Source: Deltaproteobacteria bacterium
Lineage (GTDB): Bacteria; Myxococcota_A; UBA796; UBA9615
Reading direction: 5' to 3'
Length of the DNA stretch: 36,770 nt
Assembly: GCA_023954745.1 (NCBI GenBank)
Contig: JAGSHC010000032.1
Span: 1 to 36,770, forward strand
The position numbers and the translations under genes are program-made. The notes under the pieces are model-generated. The model was not told the DNA's origin. It did no database searches and saw only the letters and a program-made list of their open reading frames with translations. Within the stretch, counting starts at the first letter, position 1, and every line of letters starts with the position of its first letter. This document shows positions 16,496 to 24,011 of this stretch, one piece after another.

Positions 16496-17407
16496 GTGAG
16501 TGAGCTGTCACTGGAGTGCCTCCGCCGTGCCCGCGAGGGTGTACCCCCGGGGGAGGGGCTGTCCGCCGCGAGTATCGAGGGCTGGCACCGTCTCTGCCTC
16601 GAGTTGGCCCTGGAAGCCGGCGCCCGGGTGCGGGCGGCCCGACACGTGACCCTGGGCGACCAACTCTCCTTCAAGGACGACCGCTCGCCCACCACCACCA
16701 CCGAACTCCAGATCGAGGAGACGATGACTCGCCACCTTGAAGCCTTCGACCCGACCGCTGTCCTGGCGGGCGAGGAGACCGGGGGCGAGGTACCAGCGGT
16801 GGGACATGCCATCGCGGTAGACCCCATCGACGGCACCTGGGCCTTCGTGGGTCGCACCGAGTCGATCGCCACCAGCGTGACGGTGTTCCGGGACCACGAG
16901 GTCATCGCGGCGGTGGTGCTGAACCCTGCGACCGGCGAGGTCGTGCACGCGTCCACGGAGCGGCCCACGGAACTGCTCAGGCTCGGCTTCCTGGACGAGG
17001 GGGACGAGGTCGTGAGTCTGCCGCTCCAGCGCCGCGAGGGGGCCCGCCCCCTCGTCAACCTGCAGCCCACCCGGGATGGCGCGCTCTCCGAGGCCATGCG
17101 CCAAGCGTGGGCTGACCGGACCGTGGGGGTGGTCCGCTCGCCCGGTGGCTCTCCGGCCTGGTCCCTCGCCAACGCCACGCTCGGCAGCTTCACCTACGTC
17201 AACGCCTGGAGCCACAAGGGCACCGCGCCCCACGACCTGGCGGGCGGCGTCTTCCTGGTGCGGGCTGCAGGGGGAGAGGTGATCGACCCCGCCGGGGCGC
17301 CCGTGCAGCCCATGACCCACCTCGGCCCCTTCATCGCCGGCACGGACCGCCATGCCCTCGAGTTGGTGCGGTCGATCCTCCCCCACCCCGAGCTCTCAAG
17401 GGCCTGA
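16496..17407 (+). CDS. Inositol monophosphatase-family phosphatase
   Basis: A 303-residue Mg2+-dependent phosphatase of the IMPase/CysQ/FBPase fold. The three metal motifs are visible: GEETGG at ~92, VDPIDGTWAF at ~106-115 and APHDLAGGVFLV at ~245, the last in place of the usual WDxAAG. The N-terminal ~25 residues precede the fold. The substrate cannot be fixed; inositol phosphate, 3'-phosphoadenosine 5'-phosphate and sugar bisphosphates are all possible in the family. The start is GTG 16496 with GAGGAGA five to six bases upstream, better than any ATG nearby. It follows the channel gene by 21 bases and precedes the NUDT9-like fusion by 37, so co-transcription is likely. Confidence 0.9.
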   Translation: MSELSLECLRRAREGVPPGEGLSAASIEGWHRLCLELALEAGARVRAARHVTLGDQLSFKDDRSPTTTTELQIEETMTRHLEAFDPTAVLAGEETGGEVPAVGHAIAVDPIDGTWAFVGRTESIATSVTVFRDHEVIAAVVLNPATGEVVHASTERPTELLRLGFLDEGDEVVSLPLQRREGARPLVNLQPTRDGALSEAMRQAWADRTVGVVRSPGGSPAWSLANATLGSFTYVNAWSHKGTAPHDLAGGVFLVRAAGGEVIDPAGAPVQPMTHLGPFIAGTDRHALELVRSILPHPELSRA

Positions 17408-17444
17408 AACACCCGCTCCCTCCCACCGAGGTCCACCAATCCAG

Positions 17445-19991
17445 ATGCCGAGTCTCATCATCGCCACAGGCCTGACCCGAGAGGTCATCAGCCCCAAGAA
17501 CCGCTTCCTCGGTGGCCGCAAGCATGTGGGGGTCAGCGAGAGCAACCGCCTCCTGGGACGGGGGAGGGAATACGGCAAGGGGCCTCTGCCCGCGTTCCTG
17601 GCCGCGGCCCTGGCGGACGCGGCCCAGCCCGTCGGACTCGTCGTCGTGGTGGATGAGGGCGAGGGGACAGACGCCCTGGTCGAGCCCATCGCGGAGCTTG
17701 CCCGGTCGGCCGCCATCGTCAGCTCTCGCGGAGGCCATGTGTCCATCGCCGATCTTCGGGAGGCCGTGCGGCAGGCCGGAGGAGTCGACTTCCTCGCCGA
17801 GGGCGACGATGCATCTCCCCTACGGGTCGTGGTAGTGGGTTGCGACACCGACGACATGGTCCTTGGTCTCGCCAGCCTGCTGCACCGCTTCGCCGGCGGC
17901 GCCGACGTCGCCGTCTGCCCTCACCTCGTGGGCAGTCCAGTGAAGGAGGCGCACCTGGGCGTGCTGCGGCACACCCTGCCCGGGGTGGGCGTGCACGTGG
18001 TGCTCGACCTCGCCGACGCAGCGCGCTTCATCGGCGTCTCTCCGGACTCCCTCGAGCCCTTCGAGGCGCGGCCCTGCGCCATCGAGCCGGCAGAGGCGCG
18101 CGAGGTGCTGGGGGTTGACGCCCGCCAGATCGTCGAACTGCTGTGCCTGCACTGGACCCGCGCCAGCCTGCGGCCGCTGACCGGCGGATTCAGCGGGAGC
18201 CTGCTCTTCCTCGCGGACGGCTGGCGGGGGTCGGCCAAGACCGAGCCCGCAGTGCTCAAGATCGACAACTTCGCCCAGATGCGTCGGGAGCTCCGCGGGT
18301 ACTACCTGGTGAAGGACCTCCTCGGGAAGCACGTCCCCGGCTTCGGCTACCCCATCGCGCGTGGCGACTGGATGGGCGTGAGCATGGAGCTCGCCGCGAT
18401 GGAGGGACGACCCGAGACCCTCCAGGATACCTTCGAGGAGGCTGAGACCGAGCACGACCTCGAGCGGTTCCTCCGGCGGCTCGACAAGGCCACCTCGCTG
18501 CTCGTGGAGAAGCTCTACTCCAACACCCTGCAGCCCGACGCGGTCGTCCCCTACCGGCAGTTCGGCCTGCAGATGAGCCTGCAGCTCACCTGGCTGGAGG
18601 AGAACGGCGACCTCATCCTGGGCTACCTCGAGGAGGAGGGGTGCCCCGACGACGGCCTCGACACCTTCGAGCTCGTCGCGATGCTCAGCATGGTGAGCGG
18701 CAACCCCGACGGTGTGCCCAGCGCCACCACGCTTCAGCACGGGGATCTCAACTTCGCCAACATCATCTGCGACGAGGGCGACAACGCCTGGTTCATCGAC
18801 TGGACCCACGCCGCCCGGGTGCCCGTGGAGCTGGACTTCGCCAAGCTCGAGAACGACGTCAAGTTCGTCATGAGCAAGGAGTTCGACCTCGAGGACCTGC
18901 CCCGGCTCCGACGCTTCGAGGAGTACCTGCTCGCGCACCCCATCCCGGGCGCGGCCGAGAACCTCCCCGAGAGCCTCCGCTACGCGAAGTGGGACCTCCG
19001 GTACCGCAAGATCCTGGAGACGGTCCGGCGTATCCGCGCGGCCTACTTCCAGCTGCGCGGCGACGAGGAGATGCTGGTCTACAAGGTGGCCCTGCTCCGA
19101 TATGCCCTGCACACCCTCAGCTTCGATCAGAAGCGCGAGCGAGGCGAGTGCACCGTGCAGCAGCTCGCCCACGCCCTGCACTCGGTGGACCTGCTCCTCC
19201 TCCAGCTCGTCAGCGACGACTACCACCTGCGCACCCGGTCGGAGCGTCCCGACAGCTACCCGGAGCGCCACCGGGTCTCGATCGACGAGGCGCCCTGGAT
19301 GTTTGACTGCGAGGGATACGCCCCCACCTATTACGTGGCCCCGCAGGTCCTCGCGGCCGATCGGACCCGCGTGGAGGGAGCCTGGGCCGACCCCGAGGAC
19401 TTCTCCCTCGTCCGCGCCGAGGTCGAGGGTGCCGAGCGCGACGAGCTCGGTCGTCCGCTCAACCCCGAGGGCCGCACCGGCGTCGCCGGTCGGGGCCTGC
19501 TCGGGCGCTGGGGGGCGAACCCCGACGTCACCCTGTGCCTGGTGCGTCCCGGCGACCCCGATGGCTTCGAGATCGCGTTGGGGCGGCGGGAGCAGGGGGG
19601 CGCCCTGGAGCTTCCCCGTGCCTTCGTTCGACGTGGCGAGCTGGTGGAGGTCTGCCTGGCCCGTCTCCTCGAGACCGAGTGCTCCCTTCAGCTCCCCGAG
19701 GGAGTTCCCCTGGAGCGCGTCACCGAGGGCTACACCTACGACATCCGCCAGACCGACCACGCCTGGGTGGAGACCGTGGGGCTCCTCGTACTCTCGGACA
19801 GTCCCGCCCTGGACCAGCTGGCACCCCTCGGAGACTTCGACGAGCTCGGGTGGTGGCCCCTGGACGCGCCCACCACCAATCAGGTGGTCGCGGCCCACGC
19901 TGCCGTCATCCGGAGCGCCGTCGAGAGGCTCGAGCGTTCCGGTAAGCTGGCGTCCTCTGCGGCATCGGACTTCCTTGCCAAGACAGGCTGA
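17445..19991 (+). CDS. Fusion: degenerate isochorismatase fold + APH-like kinase fold + inactive NUDT9-type Nudix domain
   Basis: An 848-residue protein. Residues ~1-205 look like an isochorismatase fold (RVVVVGCDTDDMVLGLAS; HVVLDLADAARF), but the catalytic Cys position appears to be Met and the N-terminal Asp is absent. Residues ~210-570 resemble an aminoglycoside-phosphotransferase-like kinase: RPLTGGFSGSLLFL (~243), a VLKID lysine, LQHGDLNFANI (~430) and WFIDWTH (~448). Pfam's TCAD9 may be the nearest family; I cannot check. Residues ~600-848 match the human NUDT9/TRPM2 Nudix region: DSYPERHRV, GYAPTYYVAPQVL, WADPEDFS, NPEGRTGVAGRGLLGRWGAN. The Nudix box (~721-745) reads PRAFVRRGELVEV...LLETEC, so the catalytic REFGEE glutamates are largely lost. 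I infer ADP-ribose binding without hydrolysis. It lies immediately before the stressosome genes. Confidence 0.75.
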   Translation: MPSLIIATGLTREVISPKNRFLGGRKHVGVSESNRLLGRGREYGKGPLPAFLAAALADAAQPVGLVVVVDEGEGTDALVEPIAELARSAAIVSSRGGHVSIADLREAVRQAGGVDFLAEGDDASPLRVVVVGCDTDDMVLGLASLLHRFAGGADVAVCPHLVGSPVKEAHLGVLRHTLPGVGVHVVLDLADAARFIGVSPDSLEPFEARPCAIEPAEAREVLGVDARQIVELLCLHWTRASLRPLTGGFSGSLLFLADGWRGSAKTEPAVLKIDNFAQMRRELRGYYLVKDLLGKHVPGFGYPIARGDWMGVSMELAAMEGRPETLQDTFEEAETEHDLERFLRRLDKATSLLVEKLYSNTLQPDAVVPYRQFGLQMSLQLTWLEENGDLILGYLEEEGCPDDGLDTFELVAMLSMVSGNPDGVPSATTLQHGDLNFANIICDEGDNAWFIDWTHAARVPVELDFAKLENDVKFVMSKEFDLEDLPRLRRFEEYLLAHPIPGAAENLPESLRYAKWDLRYRKILETVRRIRAAYFQLRGDEEMLVYKVALLRYALHTLSFDQKRERGECTVQQLAHALHSVDLLLLQLVSDDYHLRTRSERPDSYPERHRVSIDEAPWMFDCEGYAPTYYVAPQVLAADRTRVEGAWADPEDFSLVRAEVEGAERDELGRPLNPEGRTGVAGRGLLGRWGANPDVTLCLVRPGDPDGFEIALGRREQGGALELPRAFVRRGELVEVCLARLLETECSLQLPEGVPLERVTEGYTYDIRQTDHAWVETVGLLVLSDSPALDQLAPLGDFDELGWWPLDAPTTNQVVAAHAAVIRSAVERLERSGKLASSAASDFLAKTG

Positions 19992-20046
19992 GCGTCATGA
20001 AGCCAGATCATCCCACTCCTCACGACCCCCACCTCCCGAGGCGCAC

Positions 20047-20952
20047 ATGAGCTTCACCGCGATGGATCTCCACTCCCCCGACACCGCCAGCCTCCTCAAG
20101 GTCTATGGCATCGGTGATGCCGAGATCGAGACCCTGCACGCCTGGAAGGCACACTTGGAGGGCGGCGGCTTCGAGCGGGTGGTCGCCGACTTCTACACTT
20201 GGCTCCAGCGCCAGCCCGAGTATGAGGAGTTCATCGACAACCCCGAGACGGAGCGCCGACTCCGCCGACTCCAGACCACCCACCTCGTAAGCCTGGTGAG
20301 CGGGGAGTTCGACGACCGCTACTTCTCGAACCGGACACGGGTGGGGGAGGTGCACGCCCGAATAGGGCTCCCTCTCCACTCGTACCACGGCGCCATGAAC
20401 CACCTGTGCCTCTGCATGCTCCGGCAGCTCCCCCCGGACGTCGACCCGTTGGGCGCGACGGTCACGCTGCTGCGGGTGCTCCACCTGGACACCGCCCTCG
20501 TCGCCCTGGCCTACAGCCGCTACGCCAACGACCGGGTCGCCGCCCAGAGCAAGGCGCTGCTCGAGATGTCCACCCCAGTGACCGAGATCTGGAGGGGCGT
20601 CCTGTTGCTGCCCATCGTCGGGATCATCGACTCCGGGCGGGCCCAGGACATCATGACCGGCGCACTCACGAAGATCTCCTCGTCTCGAGCTCGCGTCTTC
20701 ATCATGGACATCAGCGGCGTGGCCGTCGTCGACACGGCCGTGGCGAACTACCTCATCAAGGTGACGCGCGCGACGCGACTGATGGGCTGCGAGTGCATCG
20801 TTTCCGGGGTTTCCCCGGCGATCGCCGAGACCATCGTGGAGCTGGGCATCGACGTCGGCACCATCGTGACCACGGGCACCCTGATGCAGGCGCTCGTGCT
20901 CGCCTTCGATCGGGTGGGGCTGAGCGTCGAACAGAGTGGACGCGCCGGGTGA
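20047..20952 (+). CDS. rsbR: RsbR-type stressosome protein with globin sensor domain and STAS domain
   Basis: A 301-residue globin-coupled sensor fused to a STAS domain, the architecture of stressosome RsbR paralogues. The N-terminal globin (~10-165) keeps the proximal haem histidine at H103 in the family block VGEVHARIGLPLHSY, so haem binding and sensing of O2 or another gas are expected. The C-terminal STAS domain (~175-297) contains VFIMDISGVAVVDTAVANYL; T230 in VVDT aligns with the RsbT-phosphorylated threonine of RsbR (T205 in B. subtilis RsbRA). The start ATG at 20047 is 55 bases after the preceding stop. The stop overlaps the rsbS GTG by four bases, beginning a run of ATGA/GTGA overlaps through six genes. 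Confidence 0.93.
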   Translation: MSFTAMDLHSPDTASLLKVYGIGDAEIETLHAWKAHLEGGGFERVVADFYTWLQRQPEYEEFIDNPETERRLRRLQTTHLVSLVSGEFDDRYFSNRTRVGEVHARIGLPLHSYHGAMNHLCLCMLRQLPPDVDPLGATVTLLRVLHLDTALVALAYSRYANDRVAAQSKALLEMSTPVTEIWRGVLLLPIVGIIDSGRAQDIMTGALTKISSSRARVFIMDISGVAVVDTAVANYLIKVTRATRLMGCECIVSGVSPAIAETIVELGIDVGTIVTTGTLMQALVLAFDRVGLSVEQSGRAG

Positions 20953-21332
20953 TTGCAGATGCCACCAGTCGCTACCCCATGCAGGTCTCCCGGGGCTGCG
21001 TGCAGGTCTCGTTTCCGTCGGAGGTGACGGACGCCATGCTCCGGGAGTTCCGCTCGGAGCTCCTGAGATACGTGCGGGATCAATCCGCAGACAGCGTCGT
21101 GGTGGACTTGTCGGGCCTGCGTGTGCTCGACCGTGAGGAGTTCCGATCCCTACGGGCGACGCTGGACATGACACGTCTGTTGGGGGTCCACGTGGTGGTC
21201 ACGGGACTCCGACCCGGGGTCGTGGCCGTCATCACCGAGCTGGATCTCCACCTGCCGTATCCGGCCGGCCTCGATCTCGATCACGGCTTCGACATCGTCC
21301 GAACCCTTCGAAGGGAGGAGATCACATCGTGA
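20949..21332 (+). CDS. rsbS: RsbS-like STAS protein lacking the phosphorylatable serine
   Basis: A 127-residue single-domain STAS protein that should form the stressosome core with RsbR. It aligns along its length with B. subtilis RsbS: SVVVDLSGLRVLD..., TRLLGVHVVVTGLRPGVVAV, ITELDLHLP and DHGFDIVRTL. At the position of Ser59 (IDSFI in B. subtilis) the sequence is LDREEF, so the target of the RsbT kinase is Arg at ~62, followed by two Glu. Release of RsbT by RsbS phosphorylation may therefore not occur as in the model system. The GTG at 20949 overlaps the rsbR stop and is followed by an internal ATG at 20979, which could be an alternative start. The stop overlaps rsbT. Confidence 0.88.
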   Translation: MIADATSRYPMQVSRGCVQVSFPSEVTDAMLREFRSELLRYVRDQSADSVVVDLSGLRVLDREEFRSLRATLDMTRLLGVHVVVTGLRPGVVAVITELDLHLPYPAGLDLDHGFDIVRTLRREEITS

Positions 21333-21727
21333 AGCGGAGCCGCTGGCGCGTCGCCACCGAGGCTGACGTGCACCTCATCGTCGCCGAGTCCTACAAGGCC
21401 TTGGAGGCTCTCGGGGCGCGGCCCGTCCAGGCTGCGAAGTTCACGACCGCGGTGTCCGAGCTCGCGCGGAACATCCTCAAGTACGCCGACCGGGGCTACA
21501 TCGAGTTCGTCGAGCTCGTCGAGGACAACCGGGTCGGCATGCGCGCCGAGGTGACCGACAAGGGCCCGGGGATCGCCGACATCGAGCTGGCGCTGGCGGA
21601 CTCCTACTCCTCGTCCGGAACGCTGGGGCTCGGGCTTCCAGGGGTGCGTCGGCTCGCACACCGCTTCGAGATCGAGAGCGAGGTCGGCAAGGGCACGCGG
21701 GTCTTGATCGAGATGTGGGTCCGATGA
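21329..21727 (+). CDS. rsbT: RsbT-type serine/threonine kinase (HATPase fold)
   Basis: A 132-residue switch kinase of the GHKL fold. It has the full RsbT pattern: FTTAVSELARNILKYADRG (N box), DKGPGI (G1 box), SGTLGLGLPGVRRLAHRFEI and GKGT. In known stressosomes RsbT is held by RsbR/RsbS, phosphorylates them on stress, then leaves to activate the RsbU phosphatase. GTG 21329 is preceded by a strong AGGGAGGAG and overlaps the rsbS stop by four bases; its own stop overlaps the next gene. All catalytic boxes look intact. In this locus the RsbR target Thr is kept while the RsbS target Ser is not. Confidence 0.95.
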   Translation: MKRSRWRVATEADVHLIVAESYKALEALGARPVQAAKFTTAVSELARNILKYADRGYIEFVELVEDNRVGMRAEVTDKGPGIADIELALADSYSSSGTLGLGLPGVRRLAHRFEIESEVGKGTRVLIEMWVR

Positions 21728-22323
21728 GCGTCGGGACCCTCGGACGCCTGGAGTGGGCGGCAGCCGGGCAGCGGTGCGCCGGAGAGCGGGTCAGCGGAGA
21801 TCTCGCCCTGCTGATGCCCATCGAGACGGGCCTGCTCGTGGCGATCTTCGACGGGCTCGGGCATGGCGAGCGAGCCCACGAGGCCGCCGAGGTCACCCGA
21901 GAGACCCTCGCGGCCGCGCCCGATGAACCGATGAGCAGGCAGTTCGAGCGGGTCCACGCCGCGCTGCGAGTGACCGTGGGCGGCGCCCTCGGTCTCGCCC
22001 TGTTCTCGGCCGATGGGAGCCAGGTCGTGTTCGGGGGCATCGGCAACACCGTGGCGCGCCGTCTCCACCCCTCGAGCCGAACCCTGTCGAGCTCCGCGGG
22101 GGTCCTGGGGCAGCGCTACTCCAGGCCCGGGATGTACGAGTCCTCCCTGGCCGAGGGGGACGTGTGGATCCTCCATACCGACGGGATCTCCCGCTCCTTC
22201 GGCGCCGAGGAGCTCCCCCAGACGAGCTACCAGAGTGCCCGGACACTGGCCCGCACGGTGGTCCGGCGATTCTCCAGCTTCTTCGACGACGCGACCTGCG
22301 TCATCGTCCGGGTGACGCCATGA
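21724..22323 (+). CDS. rsbX: RsbX-like SpoIIE/PP2C phosphatase
   Basis: A 199-residue stand-alone PP2C-type phosphatase with the RsbX pattern: GERVSGDLALL, VAIFDGLGHGERAHEAAEV, VVFGGIGNTVARRL, GDVWILHTDGISRSF and a terminal DDATCVIVRV. The metal-binding aspartates of the four motifs are present. RsbX resets stressosomes by dephosphorylating RsbR and RsbS. The ATG at 21724 overlaps the rsbT stop (ATGA), and the gene ends in another ATGA overlap. The order R-S-T-X is the common stressosome arrangement outside Bacillus. Confidence 0.92.
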   Translation: MSVGTLGRLEWAAAGQRCAGERVSGDLALLMPIETGLLVAIFDGLGHGERAHEAAEVTRETLAAAPDEPMSRQFERVHAALRVTVGGALGLALFSADGSQVVFGGIGNTVARRLHPSSRTLSSSAGVLGQRYSRPGMYESSLAEGDVWILHTDGISRSFGAEELPQTSYQSARTLARTVVRRFSSFFDDATCVIVRVTP

Positions 22324-24011
22324 TCGAGCTGGGCCGCATGTCCGTGCATACCCAGTCCGCCGGGCGCGAGGCACGGCGACGGGTGTTCGCGGTCGTGGGG
22401 CTGCTCGGCGGAGACGACATCGTCGCCTCCCTGACGGCCACGGGCACCTCCGAGATCGCCCGCCACATGGTCGCCACGGCGGCCTTCCCGGACCCACACA
22501 TCGTCTTCTTCGTCTGCGAGTCCACCCTGGGAGTCGTCCTCCGCCTGGACTTCCGGGCGGAAGGGATCAGCGAGCTCCTGGAACAGGTCGGCGGGCTCTT
22601 CGGACGAGTGGAGCGGGCAGCTGCCGGCTCGGGGTTGACGGCGCAGACCAAGATCCTCAGCCGGAGCGCTCCATCTGCCGGTGACGCGTTGAGGTGTCGT
22701 CAGCTCGTGGCCGAACAGGGCCGCGAGGAGCTGATGGCGGCCCTGTCGGAGAAGAACCGGGAGCTGGAGACCTCGTTCGAGCGCCTCCGCAGGGAGAAGT
22801 CTGCAAAGCAGCGGATGGAGAGCGAGCTCAACATCGGCCGCGACATCCAGATGAACCTGTTGCCGCTGGTGTTCCCCCCGTTCCCGGAGCGCAACGAGTT
22901 CGACCTCTACGCCCGCCTGCGACCGGCGCGCGAGGTGGGTGGCGACTTCTACGACTTCTTCCTCATCGACCAGGACCATCTGTGCTTCGTGGTGGGCGAT
23001 GTCTCGGGCAAGGGAGTGCCTGCAGCCCTCTTCGCCGCCGTGACCAAGACCCTCATCAAGTCGCGCGGTTCGATCGACCACTCCCCCGGCACCGTCGTCA
23101 CCCACGCCAACGAGGAGCTCGAGCACGGCAACGAGAACGCCATGTTCGTCACCCTCTGGCTGGGGATTCTCCACATCCCCAGCGGACGGGTGGTCTACAC
23201 CAACGGCGGGCACAACCCACCGCTGCTGCGGCGCGCGAACGGCGAGCTGGAGCTATTGGAGGAGATCCATGGACCCATCGTGGGGGCGATGGATGACCTG
23301 GCCTACGGCGACGACGAGGTCGAGCTGCGGCCAGGCGACAGCCTGATCCTGTTCACCGATGGGGTGACCGAGGCCATGGACGTGTCGGGCGCCTTGTACG
23401 GGGACGAGCGTCTCGAGGATCTCGCGCGGGAGATGCCCGCCATCGCTCCCCAAGCCGTGGTGGAGTTGCTCCTGGACGAGGTGGACCGGTACGCAGGTGA
23501 GGCCGAGCAGGCCGATGACATCACCATCCTGGCCTTGAGCTACGCGGGCCCCAGCCGGGACCGCAACGCCAGCCTCGACGTTCAAATCGACAGCGAGCTG
23601 GCAGCAATCGACGGCGCGCAGGAGGAGGTGGGCACCTTCCTGCTGGAGCGAGGCGTGGAGGAGGAGATCGTCTTCCACATCAACATGGTGCTCGACGAGC
23701 TCGTCAACAACATCGTCAGCTACGGCTTTGACGACGAGGACGACAAGCCCAGCATCCAGCTGCGGGTGGACCACAACCCCACCGCCGTGTGCCTCACCCT
23801 CATCGACCGTGGCAAGCCGTTCAATCCATTTGACACCGAGGAGCCCGACACCAGCCTCGGCATCGACGAGCGTGAGATCGGGGGGCTGGGCATCCACCTC
23901 GTCCGCTCGGTGATGGACGAAGCCAAGTACCGGCGGCACATGGGCGGCAACGAGGTCCGCCTGGTGAAGCAGCTCCGGGCATCCGAACCGGAAGAGGGAA
24001 GCCAGCAATGA
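22320..24011 (+). CDS. Fused RsbU-type SpoIIE phosphatase and RsbW-type HATPase kinase
   Basis: A 563-residue three-part protein. Residues ~20-125 look like a degenerate RsbT-type HATPase: TATGTSEIARHMVATA lines up with the N box of the neighbouring RsbT, but the Asn is lost and the ATP-lid glycines are absent. Residues ~130-185 are a coiled coil. Residues ~190-425 are a SpoIIE PP2C phosphatase with REVGGDFYDFF (~205), VVGDVSGKGVPAALF (~225), ILFTDGVTEA and ADDITILAL. Residues ~430-555 are a complete RsbW-like HATPase: MVLDELVNNIVSYGF (~455), LIDRGKPFNPF and IGGLGIHLVRSV. Phosphatase and kinase acting on the same anti-anti-sigma class would sit in one chain. Four-base overlaps join it to both neighbours. 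Confidence 0.92.
   Translation: MIELGRMSVHTQSAGREARRRVFAVVGLLGGDDIVASLTATGTSEIARHMVATAAFPDPHIVFFVCESTLGVVLRLDFRAEGISELLEQVGGLFGRVERAAAGSGLTAQTKILSRSAPSAGDALRCRQLVAEQGREELMAALSEKNRELETSFERLRREKSAKQRMESELNIGRDIQMNLLPLVFPPFPERNEFDLYARLRPAREVGGDFYDFFLIDQDHLCFVVGDVSGKGVPAALFAAVTKTLIKSRGSIDHSPGTVVTHANEELEHGNENAMFVTLWLGILHIPSGRVVYTNGGHNPPLLRRANGELELLEEIHGPIVGAMDDLAYGDDEVELRPGDSLILFTDGVTEAMDVSGALYGDERLEDLAREMPAIAPQAVVELLLDEVDRYAGEAEQADDITILALSYAGPSRDRNASLDVQIDSELAAIDGAQEEVGTFLLERGVEEEIVFHINMVLDELVNNIVSYGFDDEDDKPSIQLRVDHNPTAVCLTLIDRGKPFNPFDTEEPDTSLGIDEREIGGLGIHLVRSVMDEAKYRRHMGGNEVRLVKQLRASEPEEGSQQ

Noticed and set aside
17820-19898. Long minus-strand frame (692 codons) opposite the NUDT9-like fusion
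   Set aside because: The opposite strand carries clear domain motifs, while this frame has only repetitive Gly/Glu/Val/Leu composition and no start signal.
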